This document shows positions 1 to 5,850 of a stretch of DNA of 11,775 nt, one piece after another. A program made the translations under genes and the position numbers. This stretch comes from an uncultured Treponema sp. (GTDB lineage: Bacteria; Spirochaetota; Spirochaetia; Treponematales; Treponemataceae): positions 1 through 11,775 of the forward strand of contig CALDID010000002.1 in assembly GCA_937901865.1 (NCBI GenBank). The letters run 5' to 3'. Every line of letters begins with the position of its first letter. Position 1 is the stretch's first letter. The notes under the pieces are model-generated. The model was not told the DNA's origin, did not search any database, and saw only the letters and a list, made by a program, of their open reading frames with translations.

Positions 1-223
1 TCGCCGTATCTTGCAAGGTCAATATTCTGTTATGTTTTATGAATGTTGTGCGCGAGTAAAAAACAAGCAAATCATTTTCTTTCTCTTTTTCTTTTAATTT
101 GCAAGCAGATTATATTTATATATCGCCTAATCATTATTTTGCCATATCGCACTTACCTATTTTTCATATTCTCTATTTCTTTTTGCAAAGCAACACTATT
201 ATAATGCACTATACTTTATTCTT
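1..223. other. AT-rich flank without a recognisable gene
   Basis: No convincing coding region is visible here. A plus-strand frame is open from the window edge to a TAA at 95-97, but its 31 residues end in a phenylalanine-rich run encoded by a T-rich tract and match nothing I know. A copy of the motif CTATACTTT lies at 209-217, just past the stop of the regulator gene. It has the same orientation as the two copies in the promoter region of that gene. Confidence 0.5.
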
Positions 224-544
224 TTATGTATTCTCATGAGATAAATCTTTTAGGAACTCAAGCATATAGCAAGACTGTCTAGGCGTTAGCTTTTGAAAAT
301 AATATGCTACTTCATTTATTCCGAAACCATTAGCGGAATCATCACTAAAAAAATCAGCAGGATTCACAGACAAATAATTACAAATATTCAAAAATGATGT
401 AATTGTTGTAGAAGATTTACCTGTTTCTATCTTATTTATATAGCTTTCGTTTTGACCGAGAGCTAAACTCATTTCCCTTGCCGAAATCTTTTTTGCATTG
501 CGAAAATACCTAAGTCTATCTCTAAAAAAGTTTTCATCAACCAT
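224..544 (-). CDS. XRE/Cro-family HTH transcriptional regulator
   Basis: A 106-residue protein with a single helix-turn-helix domain of the lambda-repressor/Cro type at about residues 8-66. The typical pattern is visible: a first helix with RLRYFRNAKKIS, the helix pair around SAREMSLALGQNESYINKIE, and the family signature YINKIETGKSS. A helical tail of about 40 residues follows and may dimerise. I chose the ATG at 544 because TAGGA lies 8 nt upstream (TCCT at 553-556 on the plus strand). The longer start at 568 has no Shine-Dalgarno and lies closer to the repeated operator motif. The gene is divergent from the small-protein/lipoprotein unit at 719-2424, and palindromic repeats sit between them, so it probably controls that unit and itself. 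This is the usual arrangement for such regulators but is inferred. The ligand or signal is unknown. Confidence 0.88.
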   Translation of the reverse strand: MVDENFFRDRLRYFRNAKKISAREMSLALGQNESYINKIETGKSSTTITSFLNICNYLSVNPADFFSDDSANGFGINEVAYYFQKLTPRQSCYMLEFLKDLSHENT

Positions 545-573
545 CTTTTGTATCCTAACGTATGACATTTTAA

Positions 574-676
574 GCTATACTTTTATTGACTTATAGTATT
601 CAGTGCTGTATAATCAGAATTATATAGCTTAATATGCTATACTTTTGTAAGAGTATATTGCTTAAAAAGCTATATA
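574..676. promoter_or_regulatory. Operator-like repeats between the divergent genes
   Basis: GCTATACTTTT occurs exactly twice, at 574-584 and 636-646. TATATAGCTT at 621-630 is exactly repeated in inverted form as AAGCTATATA at 667-676. These sites flank or overlap the plus-strand promoter: the first lies just upstream of the -35, the others at and after the expected transcription start. This is the placement expected for repressor binding. The XRE regulator encoded next door is the natural candidate to bind them. Binding is inferred, not shown. Confidence 0.55.
586..614 (+). promoter_or_regulatory. Sigma70-type promoter of the small-protein/lipoprotein unit
   Basis: TTGACT (586-591) and TATAAT (609-614) are separated by exactly 17 bp, a near-perfect housekeeping promoter. 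Transcription would start near 621, inside the inverted-repeat cluster, leaving an untranslated leader of about 100 nt before the TTG start at 719. So strong a promoter surrounded by operator-like repeats suggests a unit kept off by a repressor. Confidence 0.7.
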
Positions 677-718
677 TACATCCATGAAAGACCATAAAGT
701 GTGTGGAGGAAATTTGTT

Positions 719-997
719 TTGGACGAAGAAGGTTTTAGAAAGAGCTTGGAAGATGATGAAGGTATTTCATCTAAGAAAGCAATTACTTCTCGCTTAAGTA
801 GAGCAAGAAAAGCAGAGAATATTTTGGATATGGATTTGGACACTGTTGTAAGTTCAGATTTCGCAATGCTAGAGGCTATGGAAATGTTGCAAGACTATGA
901 AGACCCTTTCCACAATCCAATGCAGAATGCAGTTCGTAAGTATTACAAGTTTCGCAACGGGAAAGAGTTTCCAAAAAAGAGAGATTGCAAGATTTAG
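719..997 (+). CDS. Small protein with integrase-N-terminus-like (SAM-like) helical region
   Basis: A 92-residue acidic-then-basic protein. Its first 50 residues (DEEGFRKSLEDDEGISSKK, then SRLSRARKAENIL and a DLDTVVSS segment) resemble the SAM-like core-binding helices at the N-terminus of tyrosine recombinases. No catalytic recombinase domain follows. The C-terminal part (NPMQNAVRKYYKFRNGKEFP) is rich in basic and aromatic residues and may contact nucleic acid or a protein partner. I chose the TTG at 719 because GGAGG (705-709) sits 9 nt upstream; a GTG at 701 in the same frame would overlap that ribosome-binding site. It is the first gene after the 586-614 promoter. Its stop is 11 nt before the lipoprotein start, so the two are probably translationally coupled. 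I do not recognise a named family, and its function is unknown. Confidence 0.65.
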   Translation: MDEEGFRKSLEDDEGISSKKAITSRLSRARKAENILDMDLDTVVSSDFAMLEAMEMLQDYEDPFHNPMQNAVRKYYKFRNGKEFPKKRDCKI

Positions 998-1008
998 TGG
1001 AGAATAAA

Positions 1009-2424
1009 GTGAAAAGTTTATATCGGTTTTTATGTTGTTTGGTAATTACATTACCGTTTGTTGTTTTGACATCTTGTGCATCGTTATTTCCACCTACTGC
1101 ACAGAGAATGTATGACGATAGACCAGAATATTTGTCAGATTCAAAATACTGTTCTTACAAACTTGAGAAATACAAGTTTCCAGATGGAAAGGTTGCAGAT
1201 GTTTATCTATTTGATACTATGAAAGCCCAAGCTTTTTGGCTCAACGCTCAAAAGTTTGCTTTAGTAGAATCTGAAAGAAAATACTATAAAAAGGATATTG
1301 AGTGGAATGAAGGACGACTTGCTTTTTATAGTAACCCTAAGTATTATGACAAAAAAATGATTGATTATTATAATGACCGAATTGCATTGGATACTTGGAG
1401 GCTAAATGCAAGAGGTCCGATGACTCCATTTTATCAGCAGTATACAAATCTGTTAGAGCAGTATGGAGGTCAGAAAGAATTGCTTGAACTTGTAGAAAGT
1501 CAGAGAGAGCTTTTTGTTGTTTCTTACTATAAATTGGAAGAATTGGGAAAACTTGGAGAGGCTTTGGCTATAAATAGCTATGCTTCGGCATGTTATGAAG
1601 ATTCAAAAGGCGTATATTGGTTACGATTTTCTCCTCCAAAAGATTTAGTTGCTCTTCGTGGCAATAAAAAAGAACAAGAAAGGCATAATGGAGAAATTGG
1701 TTATGAGGTGGTATACATTCCTCGCGTAATGTATAAGAAAATAGAACCTCCAAAATTAACTCCTGCAAAAGTTACTCCATTTAATCCTAATGATATTCTT
1801 CCAGACCCTAATTATGATTTAGTTCCTGTTGCACCTAGTGGAAATGGAGCATATTACTATGATAATACTCTTGCTAATCAGCTTCAGTGGCTTGCAGTTA
1901 CAACCGCATGCAAAGGCATTTACGATATGGCATATACAGGCAACTTTAGCCAAAAGAACCCGACAGATTACTACCAGACGAAGCATATCAAGAAATATCT
2001 TGCAACTAATGACGGCAGAGCTTCTAAAGGAACAACGTTGTTTGAAGGCATTTGCTTTGACTATGCAGACTTTGCATATCAGGAACTGAAACAAAACAAA
2101 TTGAACTATCCAAGAGTTGCTAATTTCTGGATGGTTGGAACGTTCTCTGACCCTAACGACATTGTAGCCTACCGCCTTGCAAATAAAGGCGAGCAATCTA
2201 ATTTCACAATCAACCGAACTCCTGTTGTTGTAAACTCACACAATCACATTTATGCACACGACGGAGCTACAAGTCATGCTTGGTTCTGGGTGCAAGCAAC
2301 AGACGGTATAATCTATTGGGTAGACCCGACGTGGACAGATAACACAGGTCGCCCAGTATATGGCATTGTTCGTGGCGGACGAGAAGTTCAGCTTGAGGCA
2401 AATCCTGGCTATTGCGTAAAATAA
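1009..2424 (+). CDS. Lipoprotein with C-terminal transglutaminase-like domain
   Basis: A 471-residue protein with a lipoprotein signal peptide: basic start (MKSLYR), hydrophobic core, and lipobox L20-T21-S22-C23. It should be lipid-anchored outside the cytoplasmic membrane. The middle region (about 60-230) is rich in Tyr and Lys and looks helical. A proline-rich linker follows near residues 245-275. The C-terminal domain has the arrangement of the transglutaminase-like superfamily: Cys349 in GICFDYA, His423 in SHAWFWV and Asp439 in VDPTW. These would form a Cys-His-Asp triad for cysteine peptidase, amidase or cross-linking chemistry; the substrate cannot be told from sequence. The start is GTG at 1009, with GGAG (999-1002) 6 nt upstream. 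The same frame is open back to a TTG at 985 that lacks a good ribosome site and would put charged residues before the signal peptide. It is the second gene of the unit behind the small protein. Confidence 0.8.
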   Translation: MKSLYRFLCCLVITLPFVVLTSCASLFPPTAQRMYDDRPEYLSDSKYCSYKLEKYKFPDGKVADVYLFDTMKAQAFWLNAQKFALVESERKYYKKDIEWNEGRLAFYSNPKYYDKKMIDYYNDRIALDTWRLNARGPMTPFYQQYTNLLEQYGGQKELLELVESQRELFVVSYYKLEELGKLGEALAINSYASACYEDSKGVYWLRFSPPKDLVALRGNKKEQERHNGEIGYEVVYIPRVMYKKIEPPKLTPAKVTPFNPNDILPDPNYDLVPVAPSGNGAYYYDNTLANQLQWLAVTTACKGIYDMAYTGNFSQKNPTDYYQTKHIKKYLATNDGRASKGTTLFEGICFDYADFAYQELKQNKLNYPRVANFWMVGTFSDPNDIVAYRLANKGEQSNFTINRTPVVVNSHNHIYAHDGATSHAWFWVQATDGIIYWVDPTWTDNTGRPVYGIVRGGREVQLEANPGYCVK

Positions 2425-2443
2425 ACCTTTCTCTCGCAAAAAA

Positions 2444-2612
2444 ATGCCTTAGAGCAAAAACGGCAGCGACTTACTCTATTTGAGTGTAAACAGTGCCTTT
2501 ACACTTTGAAAACACACTGATTACAGACCGTAAACAGACTGTTTACGCTTCGTAATCACACTGTTTACACCTCCAAGCTCTTACCTTGTCGCCTCTTTTG
2601 CTCTAAGAGCAT
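2444..2612. repeat. Inverted repeat enclosing the tandem array
   Basis: CTTAGAGCAAAA (2448-2459) is perfectly inverted as TTTTGCTCTAAG (2596-2607). The match continues outward to ATGC / GCAT with one bulged base, giving arms of 16 and 17 bases about 136 bp apart. The whole could be a mobile palindromic element with terminal inverted repeats, or a base-paired RNA structure. No target-site duplication is evident, and no T-tract follows the right arm to suggest a simple terminator. Confidence 0.55.
2485..2572. repeat. Four tandem 22-bp palindromic repeats
   Basis: Four contiguous units of exactly 22 bp start at 2485, 2507, 2529 and 2551. They share the pattern GTAAACA(C/G)ACTGTTTAC. Units three and four match at 18 of 22 positions, one and three at 16, two and four at 15. 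Each unit is itself nearly palindromic; the best is CGTAAACAG-A-CTGTTTACG at 2529-2547. The outermost arms, GTGTAAACAGTG (2484-2495) and CACTGTTTACAC (2559-2570), are perfect inverted copies. Two helical turns per unit would put four binding sites on one face of the DNA. Confidence 0.75.
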
Positions 2613-2690
2613 CGACGCTGCAAGTTACTGCACTCGGATTGAGCCACTTACGCTCCATGTCGTGTTACAAAGGTATCTTATGCAAAAAAG

Positions 2691-2727
2691 AAGAAATAAA
2701 AAAGGGACTCCGCATTGAAGTCCCTTT
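2691..2727 (-). terminator. Rho-independent terminator of the phosphofructokinase gene
   Basis: Read on the minus strand, AAAGGGACT (2719-2727) pairs with AGTCCCTTT (2701-2709) around a 9-nt loop. A T-rich tail follows, formed by the A-rich plus-strand bases 2693-2700. It lies 18 bp after the phosphofructokinase stop codon. Confidence 0.88.
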
Positions 2728-2745
2728 CGTCTTAGGATTTATCTG

Positions 2746-4104
2746 TTATTTTGCAGCAGCAAGACGCTCTTTGATAGAGTTCATATTGTTCACCATCGCA
2801 ATCGGCTGACCTGTTGCGTCGAGTGCATCTCTCCAGAGTGAACCCTCTGGGTCAACCTTCTTTCTGCGCATTGTCGCCATTTGAATCGGGATATGAACAT
2901 ATTTTCCGTGTACCAAGCCGATAACAATCTTTGTCTTTCCTGCCATAGCAGCGTGAACAGCGTTGTTGCCAAGACGCTCGCAATAAAGTGAGTCGTTAGC
3001 TGTGGTAACCGCCGCACGAACCTGATAGCCAGGGTCGATATACTTCAAGTTGATGTGAATATCCTTTGCTGCAAAGTATTCAGTAATCTTGTCGCGGATA
3101 TAAATGCCGATGTCTGCAAGTTTCTTATTGCCAGAAGCGTCGGTTTGGTCTGTGGTAACAAGCAAATCCTGCCCCGCACCTTCTGCAACGATGATAACTG
3201 CGTGATGACGCTTTTCAAGACGCTTTTCGAGGTTTGCTAAGAAGCCGTTTGGTCCGTCTAAGTCGAACGGAACTTCAGGGATAAGGCAGAAGTTTGCTTC
3301 GTGGCTTGCAAGGGCTGTTGCTGTTGCGATAAAGCCTGATTCACGTCCCATCAATTTGACCAAGCCGATACCGTTAATCTGTGAGATTGCTTCCATGTGG
3401 ATAGAAGAAACAGCCTCTGTAGCCTTTTGAACTGCTGTTTCAAAGCCAAATGAGCGGTCAATAAACTCAAGGTCGTTATCAACAGTCTTTGGAATACCGA
3501 CAACAGCGACTTTCAGTCCTCGTCTTTCGATTTCGTTTGCTATGTCCAAAGAACCGCGCTGAGTGCCGTCGCCGCCAATGATAAACATCACATTGATATT
3601 GAGCGATTCAATGCAATCTACGATGTCTTCTACGCGGTTTCCGCCGCCGCGAGAAGTACCGAGGAACGAACCTCCGATTTTGTGGATTGTATCAACGTTT
3701 GTCGGGTTCAAATCGATTGTGTCGAAGTTTGAATCAGGGAAGAAGCCTTTATAGCCAAACTGGAATCCCTTAATTCTGTGTACTCCGTAACGATTCCACA
3801 AACAGCGAACAACAGCACGAATAACATCGTTCAAGCCAGGGCAAAGACCACCGCAAGTACAAATACCTGCTGTGATGTGAGACGGATTAAAATATATAAA
3901 CTCTCTAGGACCTGCTTTCTGCATTAAGTTGCTTTTATCGTCCTTATCAGGCTCTGCATCGCCGTAGACGTTGACGTGATAGCGAACAAAAGAATCGTCC
4001 TTAACGTAGCTCGCACGGAAATCCCCGTGTTCTCGAGAAAGTTTGATAGGAGAAGGCACTTTGCACGGACCTAAATCTTCCACTGTAAAATCAAATTCAG
4101 ACAT
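2746..4104 (-). CDS. pfk: ATP-type 6-phosphofructokinase (PFK superfamily, trypanosome/TP0108-like clade)
   Basis: A cytoplasmic glycolytic enzyme phosphorylating fructose 6-phosphate to fructose 1,6-bisphosphate. The 452 residues carry the PFK motifs in order: GGLCPGLN (85-92), GGDGTQRG (177-184), GIPKTVDNDL (203-212, catalytic Asp209), LMGRESGF (251-258), AEGAG (308-312) and PGYQVRAA (358-365). The glycine in GGDG is the residue generally linked to ATP use; pyrophosphate-dependent enzymes carry aspartate there (GGDD). The Lys in PKT is shared with plant, trypanosomal and spirochaete relatives, so many databases label such proteins diphosphate-dependent. The sequence favours ATP, but only an assay would settle it. 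The 60-residue N-terminal extension before the Rossmann-like core is typical of this long clade. The ATG at 4104 has GAGG (4111-4114) 6 nt upstream. The gene has its own promoter (4135-4163) and terminator (2691-2727), so it is probably monocistronic. Confidence 0.93.
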   Translation of the reverse strand: MSEFDFTVEDLGPCKVPSPIKLSREHGDFRASYVKDDSFVRYHVNVYGDAEPDKDDKSNLMQKAGPREFIYFNPSHITAGICTCGGLCPGLNDVIRAVVRCLWNRYGVHRIKGFQFGYKGFFPDSNFDTIDLNPTNVDTIHKIGGSFLGTSRGGGNRVEDIVDCIESLNINVMFIIGGDGTQRGSLDIANEIERRGLKVAVVGIPKTVDNDLEFIDRSFGFETAVQKATEAVSSIHMEAISQINGIGLVKLMGRESGFIATATALASHEANFCLIPEVPFDLDGPNGFLANLEKRLEKRHHAVIIVAEGAGQDLLVTTDQTDASGNKKLADIGIYIRDKITEYFAAKDIHINLKYIDPGYQVRAAVTTANDSLYCERLGNNAVHAAMAGKTKIVIGLVHGKYVHIPIQMATMRRKKVDPEGSLWRDALDATGQPIAMVNNMNSIKERLAAAK

Positions 4105-4134
4105 AGCTAACCTCGCAATGTATGTTTAATGCAA

Positions 4135-4163
4135 ATTCTATACTTAATTTAGTAAAAAATCAA
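4135..4163 (-). promoter_or_regulatory. Promoter of the phosphofructokinase gene
   Basis: On the minus strand, TTGATT (4158-4163) and TAGAAT (4135-4140) are separated by exactly 17 bp. They lie about 30 bp upstream of the start codon and just past the stop of the preceding gene. Both hexamers are close to the sigma70 consensus. Confidence 0.6.
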
Positions 4164-4170
4164 CCGTACG

Positions 4171-4773
4171 CTAGGCGTGTTTGATATACTTTTCGCCGTC
4201 TTGAACAAAACCCATCTTCTTCAAATACTGAATGTGGCTATCGCTCGGCTTTACAATAGAAAACGTTTTGATTCCCTCTGAAGCCAAAGTGTCGAAAAGC
4301 AATTTGCCTGCTGAAAAATCACGATAGCTCTTTGACGTGTAATCAAGAAAAATCTCAAGTTCATCGCCTGTTTTTTTGCCTGCAAAAACGCCTGCAACTT
4401 CGTTAGCGTGATAGATGAGCTTTGTGAAGTTTGCTTCTTTCTTGTCAAAGTCGGGGAAGAAAGAGAGAATATCGGCTTTGTTGCTTTCGATAAAGAACTT
4501 GACTGCGCTTTCTTTTATATCACAAGCCAAAATCGAAAAAGAAACTTTGTTGTTGTACATTCGAGCCAAATGGAACACGTTTATCGCCACTAAAGCCGCA
4601 TTCATAAACGCTGTAGGATACGCACCCTTTGGGAAAAGATACACCACAGAAATAAACGAGCCTATGATATTCAGCACGCGAAGATGCACGACAGAGCTCA
4701 TCAAAAACGAGAGCAAAACAAACGCCGTTCCCAAATAACCCAAAATCTCAAAGAAATTTATATTCATTTCCAT
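4171..4773 (-). CDS. YgjV-like membrane protein with GNAT-like C-terminal domain
   Basis: A 200-residue protein in two parts. Residues 1-72 form three hydrophobic segments (about 6-28, 32-48, 52-72), starting FFEILGYLGTAFVLLSF, and resemble the YgjV family of inner-membrane proteins. Residues 75-200 are soluble and look like a degenerate GNAT acyltransferase fold: a strand (ELEIFLDYTS), a YRDFSAGKLLFD segment where acetyl-CoA-binding GNATs have their pyrophosphate loop, and a terminal SHIQYLKKMGF motif common at the end of GNAT domains. The usual RxxGxG/A loop is only partly kept, so catalysis is uncertain. The ATG at 4773 has AAAGGAG (4784-4790) about 10 nt upstream; the second ATG at 4767 is less well spaced. 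No terminator separates it from sppA upstream, so it may be read from the sppA promoter. Substrate and role are unknown. Confidence 0.72.
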   Translation of the reverse strand: MEMNINFFEILGYLGTAFVLLSFLMSSVVHLRVLNIIGSFISVVYLFPKGAYPTAFMNAALVAINVFHLARMYNNKVSFSILACDIKESAVKFFIESNKADILSFFPDFDKKEANFTKLIYHANEVAGVFAGKKTGDELEIFLDYTSKSYRDFSAGKLLFDTLASEGIKTFSIVKPSDSHIQYLKKMGFVQDGEKYIKHA

Positions 4774-4839
4774 ACTAAAAAATCTCCTTTATCGTCAGAA
4801 TAGAGGCATATCCTCTTTTACAAACCTGCCTTGCTATAG

Positions 4840-4889
4840 ATTGCCGTATCAAGCACGGCAATGACATAACGTCAAGCACAGCAATGACA
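4840..4889. repeat. Palindrome plus 18-bp direct repeat in the sppA-ygjV gap
   Basis: ATTGCCGT (4840-4847) is inverted as ACGGCAAT (4855-4862) around a 7-nt loop. The block from 4849 to 4866 (TCAAGCACGGCAATGACA) recurs at 4872-4889 with a single change, a period of 23 bp. No T-tract follows on either strand, so it is not an ordinary terminator. It resembles the short palindromic intergenic repeats found scattered in many bacterial genomes. It lies in the RNA downstream of sppA. Confidence 0.6.
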
Positions 4890-4890
4890 G

Positions 4891-4955
4891 AAATAGCCTT
4901 TGGCGCACAAAACAGCCCGTGGCTGCTGTGGCTCACAAAATAGCCTGTGGCTGCT
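4891..4955. repeat. Repeat copies overlapping the 3' end of sppA
   Basis: Two 22-bp copies, CACAAAAYAGCCYGTGGCTG-type, begin at 4906 and 4934 (period 28) and differ at two positions. A partial copy lies at 4891-4904. The copy at 4913-4925 forms the hairpin CAGCC-CGT-GGCTG; read on the minus strand it is CAGCC-ACG-GGCTG followed by TTTTGTG. It aligns with the CAGGC-ACA-GCCTG family elsewhere in the window, with a compensatory swap in the stem. The last seven codons of sppA and its stop lie inside the 4934-4955 copy. Confidence 0.6.
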
Positions 4956-5778
4956 CATATAGAAAGGCGGGATAGCGGACTTTGTTTGACGCAAACGAAA
5001 GCACTGCGCTCAATTCGGAAAAGGGAGCAAGGCTTTCTACCGAGCCTTTTAGAAGGTTCTTCAAAGACTTCTTTGGCTTATATTTGAAGTCTTTAACTTC
5101 AGCTTTGTACTCTTTGTCTTTGAACTCACTTTCTTTCAAGAAATCAATCGCCTCGTCAAACGTCATCACCTCGTCAACAAGAGAGTTGCTCTTTGCCTGC
5201 AATGCGCTATAGACGCGACCGTCTGCGATTTCTTTGACTTTCTCAATGTCCATATTGCGACTTTCAGCAACGATTTTAGTGAACTGCTCGTAACATTCAT
5301 CTGCAATCGACTGCATAATTGCGCGCTGTTCGTCTGTTACAGGCACGTCAAGCGACCCCATAATCTTGTTTCTTCCTGCGTGGATTGTTTCGCTTTTTAT
5401 GCCGTGCTTTGTCAAAAACTCCGTGATGTCAACAAACTTATTCGCGATAACACCGATAGACCCCGTGAGCGTGTTACGATTTGCAATGATTTTCTGCGCA
5501 GAACAGCCGATATAGTAGCCGCCACTCGCCGCAAGGTTCGCAAAGTATGCGTATACAGGGCGTTTCGTATCTTCCCTATACTTTTTCACCGCCAAATATA
5601 CCTCATCGCTCTCGTAGACGCTTCCCCCAGGAGAATTGATAAACAGCACCAACGCAACATTTTTCTTGTCCTCGCCAAGCTCTTCTATCTTTTCCAGAAG
5701 CCACTTTTGGCAATAATCTTCGTTTTTCTCTTCAATCACGCCGCTTATAAACAGCTTTGCTATGTATTTTTTAGCCAC
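4933..5778 (-). CDS. sppA: SppA-type serine peptidase (S49 family)
   Basis: A 281-residue S49 peptidase of the short form; family members degrade released signal peptides. The ClpP-like fold is visible: NSPGGSVYESDEV (48-60), the nucleophile Ser85 in LAASGGYYIG, GSIGVI (106-111), and the probable general base Lys138 in GRNKIMGSLDVPVTDEQR, which aligns with the lysine of Bacillus SppA. I chose the GTG at 5778: GAGG (5786-5789) is 7 nt upstream and a promoter with its -10 at 5822-5827 lies behind it. The longer start at 5877 would translate the promoter and a repeat. With this start there is no N-terminal membrane anchor or signal peptide, unlike most SppA proteins, so it may be cytoplasmic. 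The C-terminal 60 residues are basic (KYKPKKSLKNLLKG) and could contact the membrane. The last residues (EQPQAIL) are encoded by a repeat copy. Confidence 0.88.
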   Translation of the reverse strand: MAKKYIAKLFISGVIEEKNEDYCQKWLLEKIEELGEDKKNVALVLFINSPGGSVYESDEVYLAVKKYREDTKRPVYAYFANLAASGGYYIGCSAQKIIANRNTLTGSIGVIANKFVDITEFLTKHGIKSETIHAGRNKIMGSLDVPVTDEQRAIMQSIADECYEQFTKIVAESRNMDIEKVKEIADGRVYSALQAKSNSLVDEVMTFDEAIDFLKESEFKDKEYKAEVKDFKYKPKKSLKNLLKGSVESLAPFSELSAVLSFASNKVRYPAFLYEQPQAIL

Positions 5779-5821
5779 TTGTATACCTCGTAATATACAG
5801 AAATATAGAAAATCTTTTCCC

Positions 5822-5850
5822 ATTATCCCTAAAATCCCCCTTTTATTCAA
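5822..5850 (-). promoter_or_regulatory. Promoter of sppA
   Basis: On the minus strand, TTGAAT (5845-5850) and GATAAT (5822-5827) are 17 bp apart. The start would fall near 5815, about 37 nt before the GTG at 5778, which excludes the upstream ATG at 5823 as the translation start. The -35 directly abuts the first 37-bp repeat at 5851. Confidence 0.65.

Larger units (their letters stand above)
2425..2690. other. Gene-free region dominated by palindromic repeats
   Basis: I see no coding region between the lipoprotein stop and the phosphofructokinase terminator. The stretch holds a long imperfect inverted repeat (2444-2459 with 2596-2612) enclosing a four-copy 22-bp array, both listed separately. 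The remainder (2613-2690) shows no gene. A small inverted match, GCAGCG at 2463-2468 with CGCTGC at 2616-2621, crosses the longer inverted repeat rather than nesting in it. Confidence 0.6.

Noticed and set aside
2..97. Open plus-strand frame entering from the left edge
   Set aside because: Only 31 codons, ending in a Phe-rich run from a T-rich tract; no family resemblance.
2485..2572. 22-bp array as a CRISPR
   Set aside because: Units are directly contiguous with no spacers and there are no cas genes in the window.
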